A stretch of 64,000 bases of DNA from DASXAI01 sp963728985 (GTDB lineage Bacteria > Actinomycetota > Acidimicrobiia > Acidimicrobiales > Ilumatobacteraceae). A model generated the notes under the pieces. It saw nothing but the letters and a program-made list of their open reading frames with translations. It did not search any database and was not told the DNA's origin. This document shows, piece after piece, positions 16,444 through 28,189 of the stretch (the first letter of the stretch is position 1; each line of letters starts with the position of its first letter). Position numbers and translations under genes: made by a program. The DNA lies in the NCBI GenBank assembly GCA_963728985.1, contig CAVSME010000003.1, forward strand, positions 1,364,001 to 1,428,000. Reading direction: 5' to 3'.

Positions 16444-17595
16444 ATGAGCGAGGCGGAGGGGGCATGGGCGCGTGTGCGACGCCGGTTCACCAAGTCCGTC
16501 TCCTGGACGGCGCCGACCTCCACCGAGATCGGCGTCGTGTTCAAGGCCGGCCTGGCCGCTGGCCTGTCGTGGTGGGTGGCGCAGCTGGTGACCGGCGTTC
16601 CCGATCCGGTGCTGGCGCCGCTGGCGGCCCTCGTGACGGTCCGCGTCTCGGTGCGATCGTCCATCCACCGAGCCGTCCTGCGCAGTCTCGGCGTGGTGAT
16701 GGGAGTGCTGATCGCACTCGCGTTGGGCGACACCATCGGGTTGAGCGCGATCACCATCGGGCTGCTCGTGGTGGTGTCGCTCGGCATCGCCGAGCTGGTC
16801 CTCCGCCTTCCCGCCTGGGCCGCCACCCAGGTACCGATCAGTGTCCTCGTCGTGCTGGCCACCGTCGCCGCGACGAGCGAGACCTACGGCTGGCGGCGCG
16901 CCATCGACACCGTCATCGGCGCCGCCGTCGGTGTGGTGGTCTCGCTGGCGTTCCCCGCATCGCGCTTGGTCGATGCGAGGCAGACGCTCGACCGCCTCGG
17001 CGACGGCATGGGCGGCGTGCTCGACGTGATGGGCGACGCGCTGTCCGAGCCGTGGTCGACCGACCTGAGCGGCAAATGGCGCCAGCAAGCACGCGCCGTG
17101 CGGGGGCGTCTGGTCAGCCAAGCGATCGAGAGCGTCGGCAACGGGCGCGAGGCAGCCCGCTGGAACCACCGCGATCGACGACACGTCGACGAGCTCGGTC
17201 GGTACGAGGACCTGCTGCCCCGCCTGGAGCGAGTGGCCATCGGGACGTCGGCGATCGCCCGCACGCTCGACGAGTTCGCTCGCCTTTCGGGCGGGGCCCA
17301 CGAACCCATGCCGAAGGTGAGCTCGCTCCTCGGTGCTCTGGCCGGTGCCGTTCGCGTCACCGTGCAACACGCGCTGGCGAAGGCGAACGAGACGGAGGTA
17401 GCGGCGGCGCTGGCCGAGGTCCGCACGAGGCGGGAGGCGTGCACACAGGGAGCGGTGCGCCGCGCCCGGCTGGCGCTGGATCACCATCGCGACGCCGAGC
17501 ACGATCACACCGCCGGTGAATGGCTGGGCTTTGCCGCGGTGCTCGTGCACGTCGACCGGATCATCAGCGATCTGAGTCCGCCCGCACCCCACTGA
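16444..17595 (+). CDS. FUSC/aromatic-acid-exporter-like membrane protein
   Basis: 383 residues, starting 4 bp after the SulP stop. Six or so hydrophobic helices fill the first 180 residues (SWWVAQLVTGVPDPVLAPLAALVTV, then SLGVVMGVLIALALG, LLVVVSLGIAELVL, VPISVLVVLATVAA), arranged as in the ArAE/FUSC and DUF939 families. The C-terminal 200 residues are a cytoplasmic, charged, helical region. Members export aromatic acids or are uncharacterised. Co-transcription with the SulP transporter suggests a common stress or anion-handling role, but that is inference. Confidence 0.82.
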   Translation: MSEAEGAWARVRRRFTKSVSWTAPTSTEIGVVFKAGLAAGLSWWVAQLVTGVPDPVLAPLAALVTVRVSVRSSIHRAVLRSLGVVMGVLIALALGDTIGLSAITIGLLVVVSLGIAELVLRLPAWAATQVPISVLVVLATVAATSETYGWRRAIDTVIGAAVGVVVSLAFPASRLVDARQTLDRLGDGMGGVLDVMGDALSEPWSTDLSGKWRQQARAVRGRLVSQAIESVGNGREAARWNHRDRRHVDELGRYEDLLPRLERVAIGTSAIARTLDEFARLSGGAHEPMPKVSSLLGALAGAVRVTVQHALAKANETEVAAALAEVRTRREACTQGAVRRARLALDHHRDAEHDHTAGEWLGFAAVLVHVDRIISDLSPPAPH

Positions 17596-17649
17596 CCGCG
17601 TGTCGGCACCGCCCTCGCACGGGCTCGGGCGCCTGCGAGAGTGGTGGCC

Positions 17650-18552
17650 ATGCCGGAACGAGTGCGCATTGGTTTGGTAGGTGCGGGGCCGTGGGCGCAC
17701 CTGTTCACCGCACCCATGTTGGCGGCGGCACCCGGCGTGACGTTCGCCGGCGTCTGGGCGCGCCGCGCCGAGGCCGCCGCAGCGCTCGCCGCGACGCACG
17801 GGTCGGCCGCCTTCGACGACATTACTGCCCTCCTCGACGCCTGCGACGCGGTGGCGTTCAGCGTCCCGCCATCGGTACAGGCGCAACTCGCGCTGGTGGC
17901 GGCGAAGGCGGGGAAGGCACTCCTCCTCGACAAGCCGCTCGGGAGCACGGTCGACGAGGCCGACGAACTGGTGTCGGTCGTCGCCAGCGCCGACGTGGTG
18001 TCGCAGATGATCCTCACCAACCGCTACACGGCTGAGATGCGCTCGTTCCTCGCAGCCGCCGCCACCTTCGACGCGTACGGTGGACGCGCCTCGTTCTTCG
18101 GCGACGGTTGCGTGGCAGGCACGACCTTCGGGACCCCCTGGCGGGTTGCCGACGGCGGCCTGCTGGACCTCGGTCCCCACGTGCTGGACGCGCTCGACGC
18201 CGCGCTCGGACCGATCCGGTCGATCGAGGCGCGCGGCGACGCGCTCCGCCTCATCCTGCTCACCTGCGGGCACGAGAGCGGTCACGTGAGCCAGGCGGCG
18301 ATCTCCGCCACGACGAACCAGGCGGGATCGCTCACGATCGAGTTGCATGGGCCTTCCGGCCGTCTTGCCTTCGACCTGTCCGGTCACTCGGTCGCCGAGA
18401 TGGTGGCCTCGCTGGCGGCGGCGCAGTGCACGATCATGGACGAGTTCGTGGGGTGCGTGCAGGCCGGCGTCCCGCACGCGCTGGACGTTCGCCGCGGTCT
18501 GATGCTCCAGCGGCTCATCGACACCGCGGCTCGTCAACTTCGCGCTCGCTGA
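17650..18552 (+). CDS. Gfo/Idh/MocA family oxidoreductase
   Basis: 300 residues from the ATG at 17650, which is preferred to the in-frame GTG 9 bp upstream. An N-terminal Rossmann fold (RIGLVGAGPWAHLFTAPML) is followed by the family's strand with the catalytic-site lysine-proline motif (LLLDKPLG) and a C-terminal alpha/beta domain. These enzymes oxidise or reduce sugars or inositols with NAD(P). The gene is followed 14 bp later by an F420-type oxidoreductase on the same strand, so the two may form an operon. The substrate is unknown. Confidence 0.9.
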   Translation: MPERVRIGLVGAGPWAHLFTAPMLAAAPGVTFAGVWARRAEAAAALAATHGSAAFDDITALLDACDAVAFSVPPSVQAQLALVAAKAGKALLLDKPLGSTVDEADELVSVVASADVVSQMILTNRYTAEMRSFLAAAATFDAYGGRASFFGDGCVAGTTFGTPWRVADGGLLDLGPHVLDALDAALGPIRSIEARGDALRLILLTCGHESGHVSQAAISATTNQAGSLTIELHGPSGRLAFDLSGHSVAEMVASLAAAQCTIMDEFVGCVQAGVPHALDVRRGLMLQRLIDTAARQLRAR

Positions 18553-18566
18553 CTACAGTCCGATCC

Positions 18567-19448
18567 GTGGACCTGGGACGAGTTGGGATCTGGACATCGG
18601 CCTTCGACGCGCACCCGTCGGCGGCGGCACAGGCAGCTGCGGTCGAGCTGGAGGGCCTCGGCTATCGCACCCTCTGGTTGAACGAAGCGACGGGCCGCGA
18701 TCCCTTCGTGATGGCCGGGCTCCTGCTCTCGGCGACCTCAACGCTGACGATCGCGTTGGGCATCGCCAACATCTACGCCCGCGACGCCATGACGACGGCG
18801 GCGGCGCAGAAGACGCTGGCCGAGGCGTATCCCGATCGCTTCCTGCTCGGACTCGGCGTGAGCAGTCCCGTGCTGGTCGAGAAGGTCCGCGGCCATGACT
18901 ACGGGAAGCCGCTGTCCTACATGAAGTCGTACCTGGAGGCAATGGACGCTGCTCCGTTCAACGCCGTCGGGCCGGCGGCGCCGCCGGAGCGGGTGCTGGC
19001 GGCGCTGGGTCCGAAGATGCTCGAGGTGTCGGCCACCCAGGCCAACGGCGCCCATCCTTACCTGACAACGCCCGAACACACCCGCTCGGCCCGCGGAGTC
19101 CTCGGGCCCGACGTGCTGCTGGCGCCCGAGCAGATGGTCGTGCTCGAGTCCGATCCGTCGGTGGCGCGAGCGATCGGCCGGGCCTCGATCAGCTTCTACC
19201 TGCGCGCTCCCGGCTACCTCGCCAACCTCCGGCGCCTCGGTTTCTCCGATGACGACTGGGCGGACTGGAAGGCACCGTCGGATCGCCTCGTTGACGCCAT
19301 CGTGGCCTACGGCGATGTCCAGACGGTGCTCGCCAGGGTGCAAGAGCACCACGAGGCCGGCGCCGACCACGTCGCCGTGCAGGTGCTGCGCGGCGACCGC
19401 CAGATCCCCACAGCCGAATGGCAGGAGCTGGCCCGGGTCCTGTTCTGA
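18567..19448 (+). CDS. LLM-class F420-dependent oxidoreductase
   Basis: 293 residues from a GTG at 18567. The bacterial-luciferase-like barrel is evident: RVGIWTSAFDAHPSA, GYRTLWLNEATGRDPFV, then ALGIANIYARDAMTTAAAQKTLAE and FLLGLGVSSPVLVEKVRGHDYGKP. The conserved non-prolyl cis-peptide region and the subfamily pattern (MKSYLEAMDAAP, then RVLAALGPKMLEVSA) point to the F420 group common in mycobacteria and relatives. It transfers hydride to or from coenzyme F420; the organic substrate is not known. Confidence 0.93.
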   Translation: MDLGRVGIWTSAFDAHPSAAAQAAAVELEGLGYRTLWLNEATGRDPFVMAGLLLSATSTLTIALGIANIYARDAMTTAAAQKTLAEAYPDRFLLGLGVSSPVLVEKVRGHDYGKPLSYMKSYLEAMDAAPFNAVGPAAPPERVLAALGPKMLEVSATQANGAHPYLTTPEHTRSARGVLGPDVLLAPEQMVVLESDPSVARAIGRASISFYLRAPGYLANLRRLGFSDDDWADWKAPSDRLVDAIVAYGDVQTVLARVQEHHEAGADHVAVQVLRGDRQIPTAEWQELARVLF

Positions 19449-19502
19449 TCCGCCGACTCGGGGAATTCTCGACTGCCGCGATGATCGTCATCGTCGGCAC
19501 CC

Positions 19503-19650
19503 GTCGAACGGTGGGAGTCGGAGTTCTACCTCGAACCCCACGTGAAGACCGAGCACATCAAGACGTTCGGGCGGGGCGCGGAAGCCACTCGCGGTCACCG
19601 GGCTGGACTTCACCACGTACGAGATCGCCTCCGAGAAGAAGAAGCTCTGA
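19503..19650 (+). pseudogene. Possible frameshifted gene remnant
   Basis: In the 370-bp gap between the F420 enzyme and the DUF3500 gene, two short stretches in different frames read like one broken protein: ERWESEFYLEPHVKTEHIKT from 19506, and KPLAVTGLDFTTYEIASEKK ending at a TGA at 19650. A shift near 19570-19580 would join them. I cannot name the family. The rest of the gap holds nothing I recognise. Confidence 0.3.
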
Positions 19651-19818
19651 TACGGCTGCAATTCTCTGAGGCCTGCGCCGACCAGAACGAGCGGTACTGT
19701 CCGTGCGTCGACGGCCTGACGGTCAGGCCGCAGGCCGACGGCTCCGGGCGAGTGGACCGCCGTGCCCGTTGCCAGCGGCAATAATCGCCCCAACGCGAAG
19801 ACGAACAGGGAGCAGCTG

Positions 19819-21045
19819 ATGGTCCACTGGACCGACTTCGGGCTGAACCACATGCCCCATTTCTCCGCTCGGCGAAGGGACGAGTTCCCGCCTCCCTTGC
19901 AGGCCCTGATCGACGAGCGAGCCGCCGGCATGACGGAGCCGCTCACAGGGCTCACGACGGACGGGACGACCCGCAAGGGCCTCTACACGCTCGAGACCAC
20001 CGGCGTGAGCCCGGTACCCATCGCCGAGGCCGCGCAAGCCTTTCTCGGAGCGCTCGACGCCGACCGGTGCAGCCGGGCCATGTTTCCCCTGGATGCCGAG
20101 GAGCGCCGCACCTGGCTCAACATCCACCCCGACGTGTTCCGCCACGGAGTGATGCTGGAGGATCTGTCGCAGGACCAGCGTGAGCTCGGCTTGGACCTGC
20201 TGCGGGCGACGCTGTCGAACCGGGGATTCGCGCAGGCGCGCGACATCATGCGTCTCAACCAGCTCTTGGCTGACGTGTCCAACAGCCCAGACGAGTTCGG
20301 CGAGTGGCCCTACTTCGTGTCGGTCTTCGGCGATCCGGCCAGCGGCGATCCGTGGGCGTGGCAGATCGACGGCCACCACCTCTGCCTGAACTGCACCGTC
20401 ATCGGCGACCAGATGGTGCTCACCCCCACGTTCATGGGCTCGGAGCCGTGCCACGTCTACGAAGGGCCCTTCGCCGGAACAGTGATGTTCGCTGCCGAGG
20501 AGCGGGCCGGCCTCGATCTGATGCGCTCGCTCGACGACGCCCAGGCGGCAACGGCGATCCTCCGCCCGTCCATCCACCCCGACGACCTGCCCCAGGAGCT
20601 GCAGCACCCCTTCGACGGCCGCATGCGAGCGGGAGCGTTCCAGGACAACGCCAAGATCGCCTACGAGGGGGTTGCCGGAGCGAGCCTCAGCCACGCCCAG
20701 CGCAAGCTGCTGAGCTTGCTCATCTCCAGCTATGTGGGCTGGAGTCGGCAAGGCCACGCCGAAGTGCGGATGCGAGAGATCGAGGCCCATCTCGACGAGA
20801 CGTACTTCGCCTGGATGGGCTCCACTGGCGCTGAGGGACCGTTCTACTACCGGGTGCAGAGCCCGGTCGTGTTGATCGAGTTCGACCATCATCCCGGCGT
20901 GGTGTTCGACAACCTGGTCCCGAGCCGCAACCACATCCACACGGTGGTACGCACGCCCAACGCGGGTGACTACGGCGCCGACCTGCTTCGCCAGCACCAC
21001 GACCGCTTCGACCACGCGAGCGGCCAGCACGTCGCACGAAGCTGA
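19819..21045 (+). CDS. DUF3500 family protein
   Basis: 408 residues from the ATG at 19819. It contains the DUF3500 core: a helical start with AEAAQAFLGALDADR and a PLDAEERRTWLNIHP motif, then LDLLRATLSNRGFAQARDIM, the WPYFVSVFGDPASGDPWAWQ region and HHLCLNCTVIGDQM, and a C-terminal IEFDHHPG/NHIHTVVRTPNAGDYGADLL. The many conserved His and Asp residues hint at a metal centre, but no function is established for the family. A second, divergent member lies at 29.8 kb. No partner gene is adjacent. Confidence 0.9.
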   Translation: MVHWTDFGLNHMPHFSARRRDEFPPPLQALIDERAAGMTEPLTGLTTDGTTRKGLYTLETTGVSPVPIAEAAQAFLGALDADRCSRAMFPLDAEERRTWLNIHPDVFRHGVMLEDLSQDQRELGLDLLRATLSNRGFAQARDIMRLNQLLADVSNSPDEFGEWPYFVSVFGDPASGDPWAWQIDGHHLCLNCTVIGDQMVLTPTFMGSEPCHVYEGPFAGTVMFAAEERAGLDLMRSLDDAQAATAILRPSIHPDDLPQELQHPFDGRMRAGAFQDNAKIAYEGVAGASLSHAQRKLLSLLISSYVGWSRQGHAEVRMREIEAHLDETYFAWMGSTGAEGPFYYRVQSPVVLIEFDHHPGVVFDNLVPSRNHIHTVVRTPNAGDYGADLLRQHHDRFDHASGQHVARS

Positions 21046-21065
21046 GTGGCTCGCGAACGGCGCCG

Positions 21066-21425
21066 TCAGCGGGGCGTCAACACGCAGAATTCGTTGCCTT
21101 CGGGGTTGGCGAGCACCACGTGTGGTTCGCCTGGGTCTTGACCGATGTCGATGTGGCGGGCGCCCAGTCCGACCAACCTTCGGACCGTCTGGTTCTGGTC
21201 ATCGATGGAAGCGGTCGTCAGATCGAGATGGTTGCGGTTCCGGAGCCTCTTCTTGTCCGGGACAGGTTCGAAGACGATGTCGAACCTCGTGCCGTCGGTC
21301 GGCACGAGACGGATTTCGTGTTCGCGCTCGTCGTCGACATCCCAGTGCAGCGCCTCGGCCCAGAAGCGCGCCAGCCGGAGCGGTTCGTTCGCGTCGAGGC
21401 AGAGCGAGACGAGTTGCGAAGTCAT
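21066..21425 (-). CDS. VOC (glyoxalase-like) protein
   Basis: 119 residues. The pattern SLCLDANEPLRLARFWAEALHW at the start and LGARHIDIGQDPGEPHVVLANPEGNEFCVL at the end is that of the glyoxalase-like (Glyoxalase_6) subgroup of the VOC fold common in actinobacteria. These may act in resistance or detoxification; no substrate is known. It is convergent with the DUF3500 gene (20 bp between stops). Confidence 0.9.
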   Translation of the reverse strand: MTSQLVSLCLDANEPLRLARFWAEALHWDVDDEREHEIRLVPTDGTRFDIVFEPVPDKKRLRNRNHLDLTTASIDDQNQTVRRLVGLGARHIDIGQDPGEPHVVLANPEGNEFCVLTPR

Positions 21426-21563
21426 GTCGTCCTGCTCATGCGGTGCCTAGCGCGGCTCGGCTCGGTTCGGTCCGTGTCGTGTACGAGCGAGCGTCACGCC
21501 GGTGGACCGTCCAGCACGGACCACGAGGGATGATCCGGCGGACCCGTGTGACAGGCTGGAAGG

Positions 21564-22514
21564 ATGCCGGCGCCCAAGGGCATGTGCTGGATTCCAGGCG
21601 GCGAGTTCGACATGGGTTCGGCCGACTTCTATCCGGAGGAGCGTCCTGTGCACCGCGTTGCGGTGGACGGATTCTGGATGGACGAGCATCCCGTGACCGT
21701 GACGGCGTTCCGCCGTTTCATGAAGACGACGGGTCACGTCACTGTGGCGGAGAAGCCTCCCGACCCGGTCGACTACCCCGATGCGGACCCCGGCGAGCTG
21801 GTCGCTGGCTCGCTGGTCTTCCGGTCCCCGCCCGGACTGGTCCCGCTCGACGACGCGAGGCGATGGTGGGATTGGGTACCTGGGGCGGACTGGCGCCATC
21901 CGTACGGTCCCGGCAGCACACTCGACGGGTTGGACCGCCATCCGGTGACGCACGTGGCCCACGCCGACGCCGTCGCGTACGCGGCATGGCTCGGCAAGGA
22001 GCTTCCGACGGAGGCGGAGTGGGAGTTCGCGGCGCGAGGTGGTCTCAGCGGCGCCGTCTTCGCGTGGGGCGACGAACCGCAGCCGAAGGGACGGCAGATG
22101 GCGAACACCTGGCAGGGTCGATTCCCCTGGGAGAACCTCCGCCTCGACGGGTACGAGGCGACGTCGCCCGTGAAGAGCTTCCCGCCCAACGGCTACGGCC
22201 TGTACGACATGACGGGGAACGTGTGGGAATGGACCGCCGACTACTTCACGGGACACCGCGCCGACGGCGGCGGCCAGCCGTGCTGTGTGCCCCGCAATCC
22301 CCGGTCCAGCACACCCGACTGGACCATCGGCGCCGGCCAGCCGGGTGCGCAGTTCCCACGGCGGGTGATCAAGGGGGGCTCGCATCTGTGCGCGCCGAAC
22401 TACTGCCTGCGCTATCGGCCGGCGGCCCGCCAAGCCGAGACCGAGGACACCTCGACCTGTCACATCGGGTTCCGGTGCGTGAGCAGGCATTCGGGTACGG
22501 CTACGTGCGCATGA
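21564..22514 (+). CDS. Formylglycine-generating enzyme (sulfatase-modifying factor)
   Basis: 316 residues; the ATG at 21564 is preceded by GGAAGG. FGE-sulfatase domain throughout: MCWIPGGEFDMGSADFYPEERPVH, PTEAEWEFAARGG, NGYGLYDMTGNVWEW and a C-terminal KGGSHLCAPNYCLRYRPAAR. Cys276 and Cys281 match the pair that binds copper and performs oxidation of the target Cys to formylglycine in characterised FGEs; many look-alikes lack them, so this one is probably a true FGE. It activates type I sulfatases by modifying CxPxR. No sulfatase gene is within this window, so its target lies elsewhere. Confidence 0.93.
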   Translation: MPAPKGMCWIPGGEFDMGSADFYPEERPVHRVAVDGFWMDEHPVTVTAFRRFMKTTGHVTVAEKPPDPVDYPDADPGELVAGSLVFRSPPGLVPLDDARRWWDWVPGADWRHPYGPGSTLDGLDRHPVTHVAHADAVAYAAWLGKELPTEAEWEFAARGGLSGAVFAWGDEPQPKGRQMANTWQGRFPWENLRLDGYEATSPVKSFPPNGYGLYDMTGNVWEWTADYFTGHRADGGGQPCCVPRNPRSSTPDWTIGAGQPGAQFPRRVIKGGSHLCAPNYCLRYRPAARQAETEDTSTCHIGFRCVSRHSGTATCA

Positions 22515-22623
22515 TCCCAGTACAAGCCGGCTACGACGATGGCGCCGTTCACGTCGGCCTGGAAGCGGACGGCGCGGGGGACGACGGTCGTCCTCCGGAG
22601 CCTCTTTGGTCGGGGCCGGTCGG

Positions 22624-24867
22624 TCACCGGTCCAGCAGTCCGATCTCCCGGGCGCGATCGATGGCCGCGCCGCGCGACGAGACGCCCAGCTTGCGGTAGA
22701 TGGAGATGGCCTGCGTCTTCACGGTGTGGTGTGAGACGTAGAGCCGGGCGCCGATCGCTCGAAACGAGAGATGCGTCGGCAGGTACGGCAGGACGCGCAA
22801 CTCGGCGATCGACAGCGTGGACGCACCGATGGACCCGTGCCGGGCGGTGTCGAGGGCGGCGTGCAGCGCGTCAGCGTCACGCTGCAGGGTGCCCAGTCCG
22901 GGCCGCTGGTTGAGGTTCTCTCGGAGCTCGCGCAGGATGGTCCGGGCTCCGCTCTGGTCCCCGAGCTGCAGGTAGGTCCGAGCGAGCTCGAGTTGGAACT
23001 GCGCGGTTACCGGGACGGCGTAGGTCATCAACGGTCGGAGCCGGGCCGCCCGGGCCGCACAGTCGCGGGCGACGTCGAGCTGGCCGCCGTGGATTGCAGT
23101 GCACGCGGCGGCGATGTGGACCGCAGCCGCCTCCACGTACTCCCCCAGATCGCGTTCGTGGACAATGGCGGTACCTCGCTGGGCGAACTGTGTCGCAAGA
23201 TCCCAGTCGCGCCGAGCGATGGCGACGAACGCACGTTCCGCAAGAGCGGCGGCGGTGGCGGGCGCGGCGCCGACGTACGAGCCGACGTCGACGGCCCGGG
23301 CCAGGATCGGATCGGCGGCGTCGTGCTCGTCCTCCAGCACGTAGGACAGCCCCTCGAGGAGGAGCGCGCCCGCCCGGAGAGGGCTGGCCGGCGCGAGTGT
23401 CTCGCTGGCCGCTCGCGCGTCGGACCGCATCTCGACGACGCCGTTCCGGCACAGCAGCGCGCGGAGGTAGGACCTCCAGGCCTCGATCGGGCTGCCGTCG
23501 GGTAGCGCCCCGTCGAACGTGCCCGCCTCCGCCGCTGCCTGCCACCGCTCGGCGGCGGCCGGACGGCCGCTCAATGCCTCGACGAGGCCACCGAGGACGG
23601 CGACACCGGGGAACGACTCGATCTGGCTCTCCGTCTGGAACCAGTCGAACCAGCCCCGTACGGTCGCAGCCCGGCCGGCCGCGTATGCGGGCTGGGCGTG
23701 GGCGGTCACCAGCCAGGCGACCATCTCTGGGCGGCCAGCCTGCTGAGCATGCCGGATCGCTGGTTCGGGCAGCCGGTTCGTGGCCAGCCAGGAGGCGGCT
23801 CGAGCGTGGAGGAGCGGGACGAGCTCGGGCTCCCGGCGGCGCAGGTCCGCGGCCAGGAGGTCGCGGAGGAGACGGTGGTAGCGGTACCACTCACGGTGCC
23901 GGTCGAGCGGAGCGAGCAGGAGGTTGGACGACTCGAGCGACTCGAGGAACGTCTGCGAGCCATGCCGGTCGAGCACGGCGTCGCACAGCGGTCCGCAGAG
24001 ATGATCGAGGATCGAGGTTCGGGTGAGGAACTCCACGCTCGGTGCATCGAGGTGGGACAGGATCTCCGAGCGGAGGTAGTCACCGATGAGGCGATCGTCG
24101 CCACGGAGGTCGAAGCCTTCGCTCGGCGCCCGCCCGCCGGCTCTCAAGGCGAGCGCAGCCAGGTAGAGCCCGGCCGGCCACCCCTCGGTCTGCTCCACGA
24201 GCCGCTCGACATCGGCGTCATCGACACGAGCGCCAGCACCATCGAGCAGCAGCTTTGCTTCATCGATGTTCATCGCCAGGTCGCCGAGACCGATCTCGAC
24301 AACGTCGCCGCGTGACCGCATGAGAGCGGTGGGCAGCGGCGGCAACGTGCGGGTGGCGATGGCCAGCTGCGACCCGACAGGAAGGCGCAAGGCGAGCTCG
24401 TTGATCAGGTCGAGCGACTCCGGATTCTCGATCGTCTCTACATGGTCGAGGACAAGCGCCATCGACGTTGACATGGAAGCGAGCGCCGGCGTGATCCGCC
24501 CGAGGCCACGGAACATCGACGTGGCGGGCGCCCGCAGTTTCTCGAGGACAGTCGGTTCGATCAACTGAGCGTTGGCCATCGCGGCCGCCGCATCGGCAAG
24601 GAGCACTGATGGGTCGTTGTCCTCCTTGTCGAGCGAGACCCACGCGACCGGGCGGACCTGGCTGGCGGACCACTGGGCGAGCACCGTGGTCTTGCCGTAG
24701 CCAGGCGGGGCGACCAGAGTGACCACGTTCTCCACCTCGTGATCGAGCAGACGCTCGACGAGTGCGCGGCGAGGAACATCACCGACACGAAGCGGTGGTG
24801 GTTGCACCTTCGGGACGAACGAGCCGACCGACCTGCCATTCCCTTCGTTCGCGGTCACAGCCGTCAT
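22624..24867 (-). CDS. MalT-like LuxR family ATP-dependent regulator
   Basis: 747 residues. The N-terminal STAND-type ATPase has Walker A at residues 54-61 (PPGYGKTT) and Walker B near ALVLDHVE; a long helical, TPR-like middle region follows. The last 65 residues are a LuxR-type HTH (LSIAELRVLPYLPTHLSFRAIGARLYVSHHTVKTQ, then IYRKLGV). Such proteins bind an inducer and ATP, oligomerise and activate transcription. The inducer and targets are unknown. It stands between the FGE gene and a truncated LuxR regulator, with no clear operon. Confidence 0.92.
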   Translation of the reverse strand: MTAVTANEGNGRSVGSFVPKVQPPPLRVGDVPRRALVERLLDHEVENVVTLVAPPGYGKTTVLAQWSASQVRPVAWVSLDKEDNDPSVLLADAAAAMANAQLIEPTVLEKLRAPATSMFRGLGRITPALASMSTSMALVLDHVETIENPESLDLINELALRLPVGSQLAIATRTLPPLPTALMRSRGDVVEIGLGDLAMNIDEAKLLLDGAGARVDDADVERLVEQTEGWPAGLYLAALALRAGGRAPSEGFDLRGDDRLIGDYLRSEILSHLDAPSVEFLTRTSILDHLCGPLCDAVLDRHGSQTFLESLESSNLLLAPLDRHREWYRYHRLLRDLLAADLRRREPELVPLLHARAASWLATNRLPEPAIRHAQQAGRPEMVAWLVTAHAQPAYAAGRAATVRGWFDWFQTESQIESFPGVAVLGGLVEALSGRPAAAERWQAAAEAGTFDGALPDGSPIEAWRSYLRALLCRNGVVEMRSDARAASETLAPASPLRAGALLLEGLSYVLEDEHDAADPILARAVDVGSYVGAAPATAAALAERAFVAIARRDWDLATQFAQRGTAIVHERDLGEYVEAAAVHIAAACTAIHGGQLDVARDCAARAARLRPLMTYAVPVTAQFQLELARTYLQLGDQSGARTILRELRENLNQRPGLGTLQRDADALHAALDTARHGSIGASTLSIAELRVLPYLPTHLSFRAIGARLYVSHHTVKTQAISIYRKLGVSSRGAAIDRAREIGLLDR

Positions 24868-25061
24868 CTCTGCACGCGCTGCCTGTCCTCCTGCACGGTG
24901 GTGGATTCTTGCCGCGCTCCTGCGTGGTTCGGCACATCGTTCCGGCCACTGGGCGCAGGATCGCCCGATGGGCCATGGCGGATCGCGGATCGTAGGCGAT
25001 CACCGAGGTCACGCTCCAGGAGGTAGTCGACCATGGGGCCGATGCCCACGAGCGCGACACG

Positions 25062-25439
25062 TCAGTCGCTGCGTCGCGCCGCTCCGGCGGCGATCTCGCT
25101 GCGGGTCGCCATGCCGAGCTTGGTCAGGCAGTGCGACACATGGGTCTTCACCGTCGCCCGGCCCATCAACAGGCGTTTGGCGATCTGGGGGGTGGTCAGC
25201 CCGTGAGCGACGAGTTCGGTGACCTGTAGTTCGGTCGGGGTCAGCGCGTCCCAGCCGGTCGCCGGCCGCTTTCGTTCGCCGCTGCCACGTCTGGCGTAGG
25301 CCAGGGCCTCAGGAGCATCGCCCACAACGTTGACGTCGATGCTGCCCCCAGATCCGAACACCGGCCCCATCAGGTGTCCGACGTTTTCCATGTGGGCCAT
25401 CAAGGCCTCCGGGCTCGCGTACTCCTCGTCATCAGGCAA
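25062..25439 (-). CDS. Short LuxR-type HTH protein, possibly a truncated regulator
   Basis: 125 residues. The C-terminal half is a clear LuxR HTH (LTPTELQVTELVAHGLTTPQIAKRLLMGRATVKTHVSH, then LTKLGM). The preceding EALAYARRGSGERKRPATGWDAL resembles the segment that precedes the HTH in very large cyclase-domain LuxR regulators of actinobacteria. The N-terminus (about 50 residues) matches nothing I know. Either it is a small stand-alone regulator or the end of a large gene whose upstream part was lost. The 194 bp between it and the MalT-like gene show nothing clear. Confidence 0.75.
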   Translation of the reverse strand: MPDDEEYASPEALMAHMENVGHLMGPVFGSGGSIDVNVVGDAPEALAYARRGSGERKRPATGWDALTPTELQVTELVAHGLTTPQIAKRLLMGRATVKTHVSHCLTKLGMATRSEIAAGAARRSD

Positions 25440-25543
25440 TGCGTCTCATCGGCATTGAGGTAGTAAGAGTCGGATAGTCGCCGCCCACCCCCACGCCACA
25501 ATTCCGCTGGAAGCCCCAGCGATCCAGTGGTGGGCGTGAGCCG

Positions 25544-28189
<2,646 letters not shown>

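Noticed and set aside
14742..17595. SulP plus FUSC as a known sulfate-assimilation operon
   Set aside because: No sulfate-reduction or carbonic anhydrase gene is adjacent, so the anion cannot be named.
14253..18537. Very long minus-strand open frames opposite the SulP, FUSC and Gfo/Idh/MocA genes
   Set aside because: They are Arg/Ala/Gly-rich, lack any family motif and are antisense shadows produced by high GC content.
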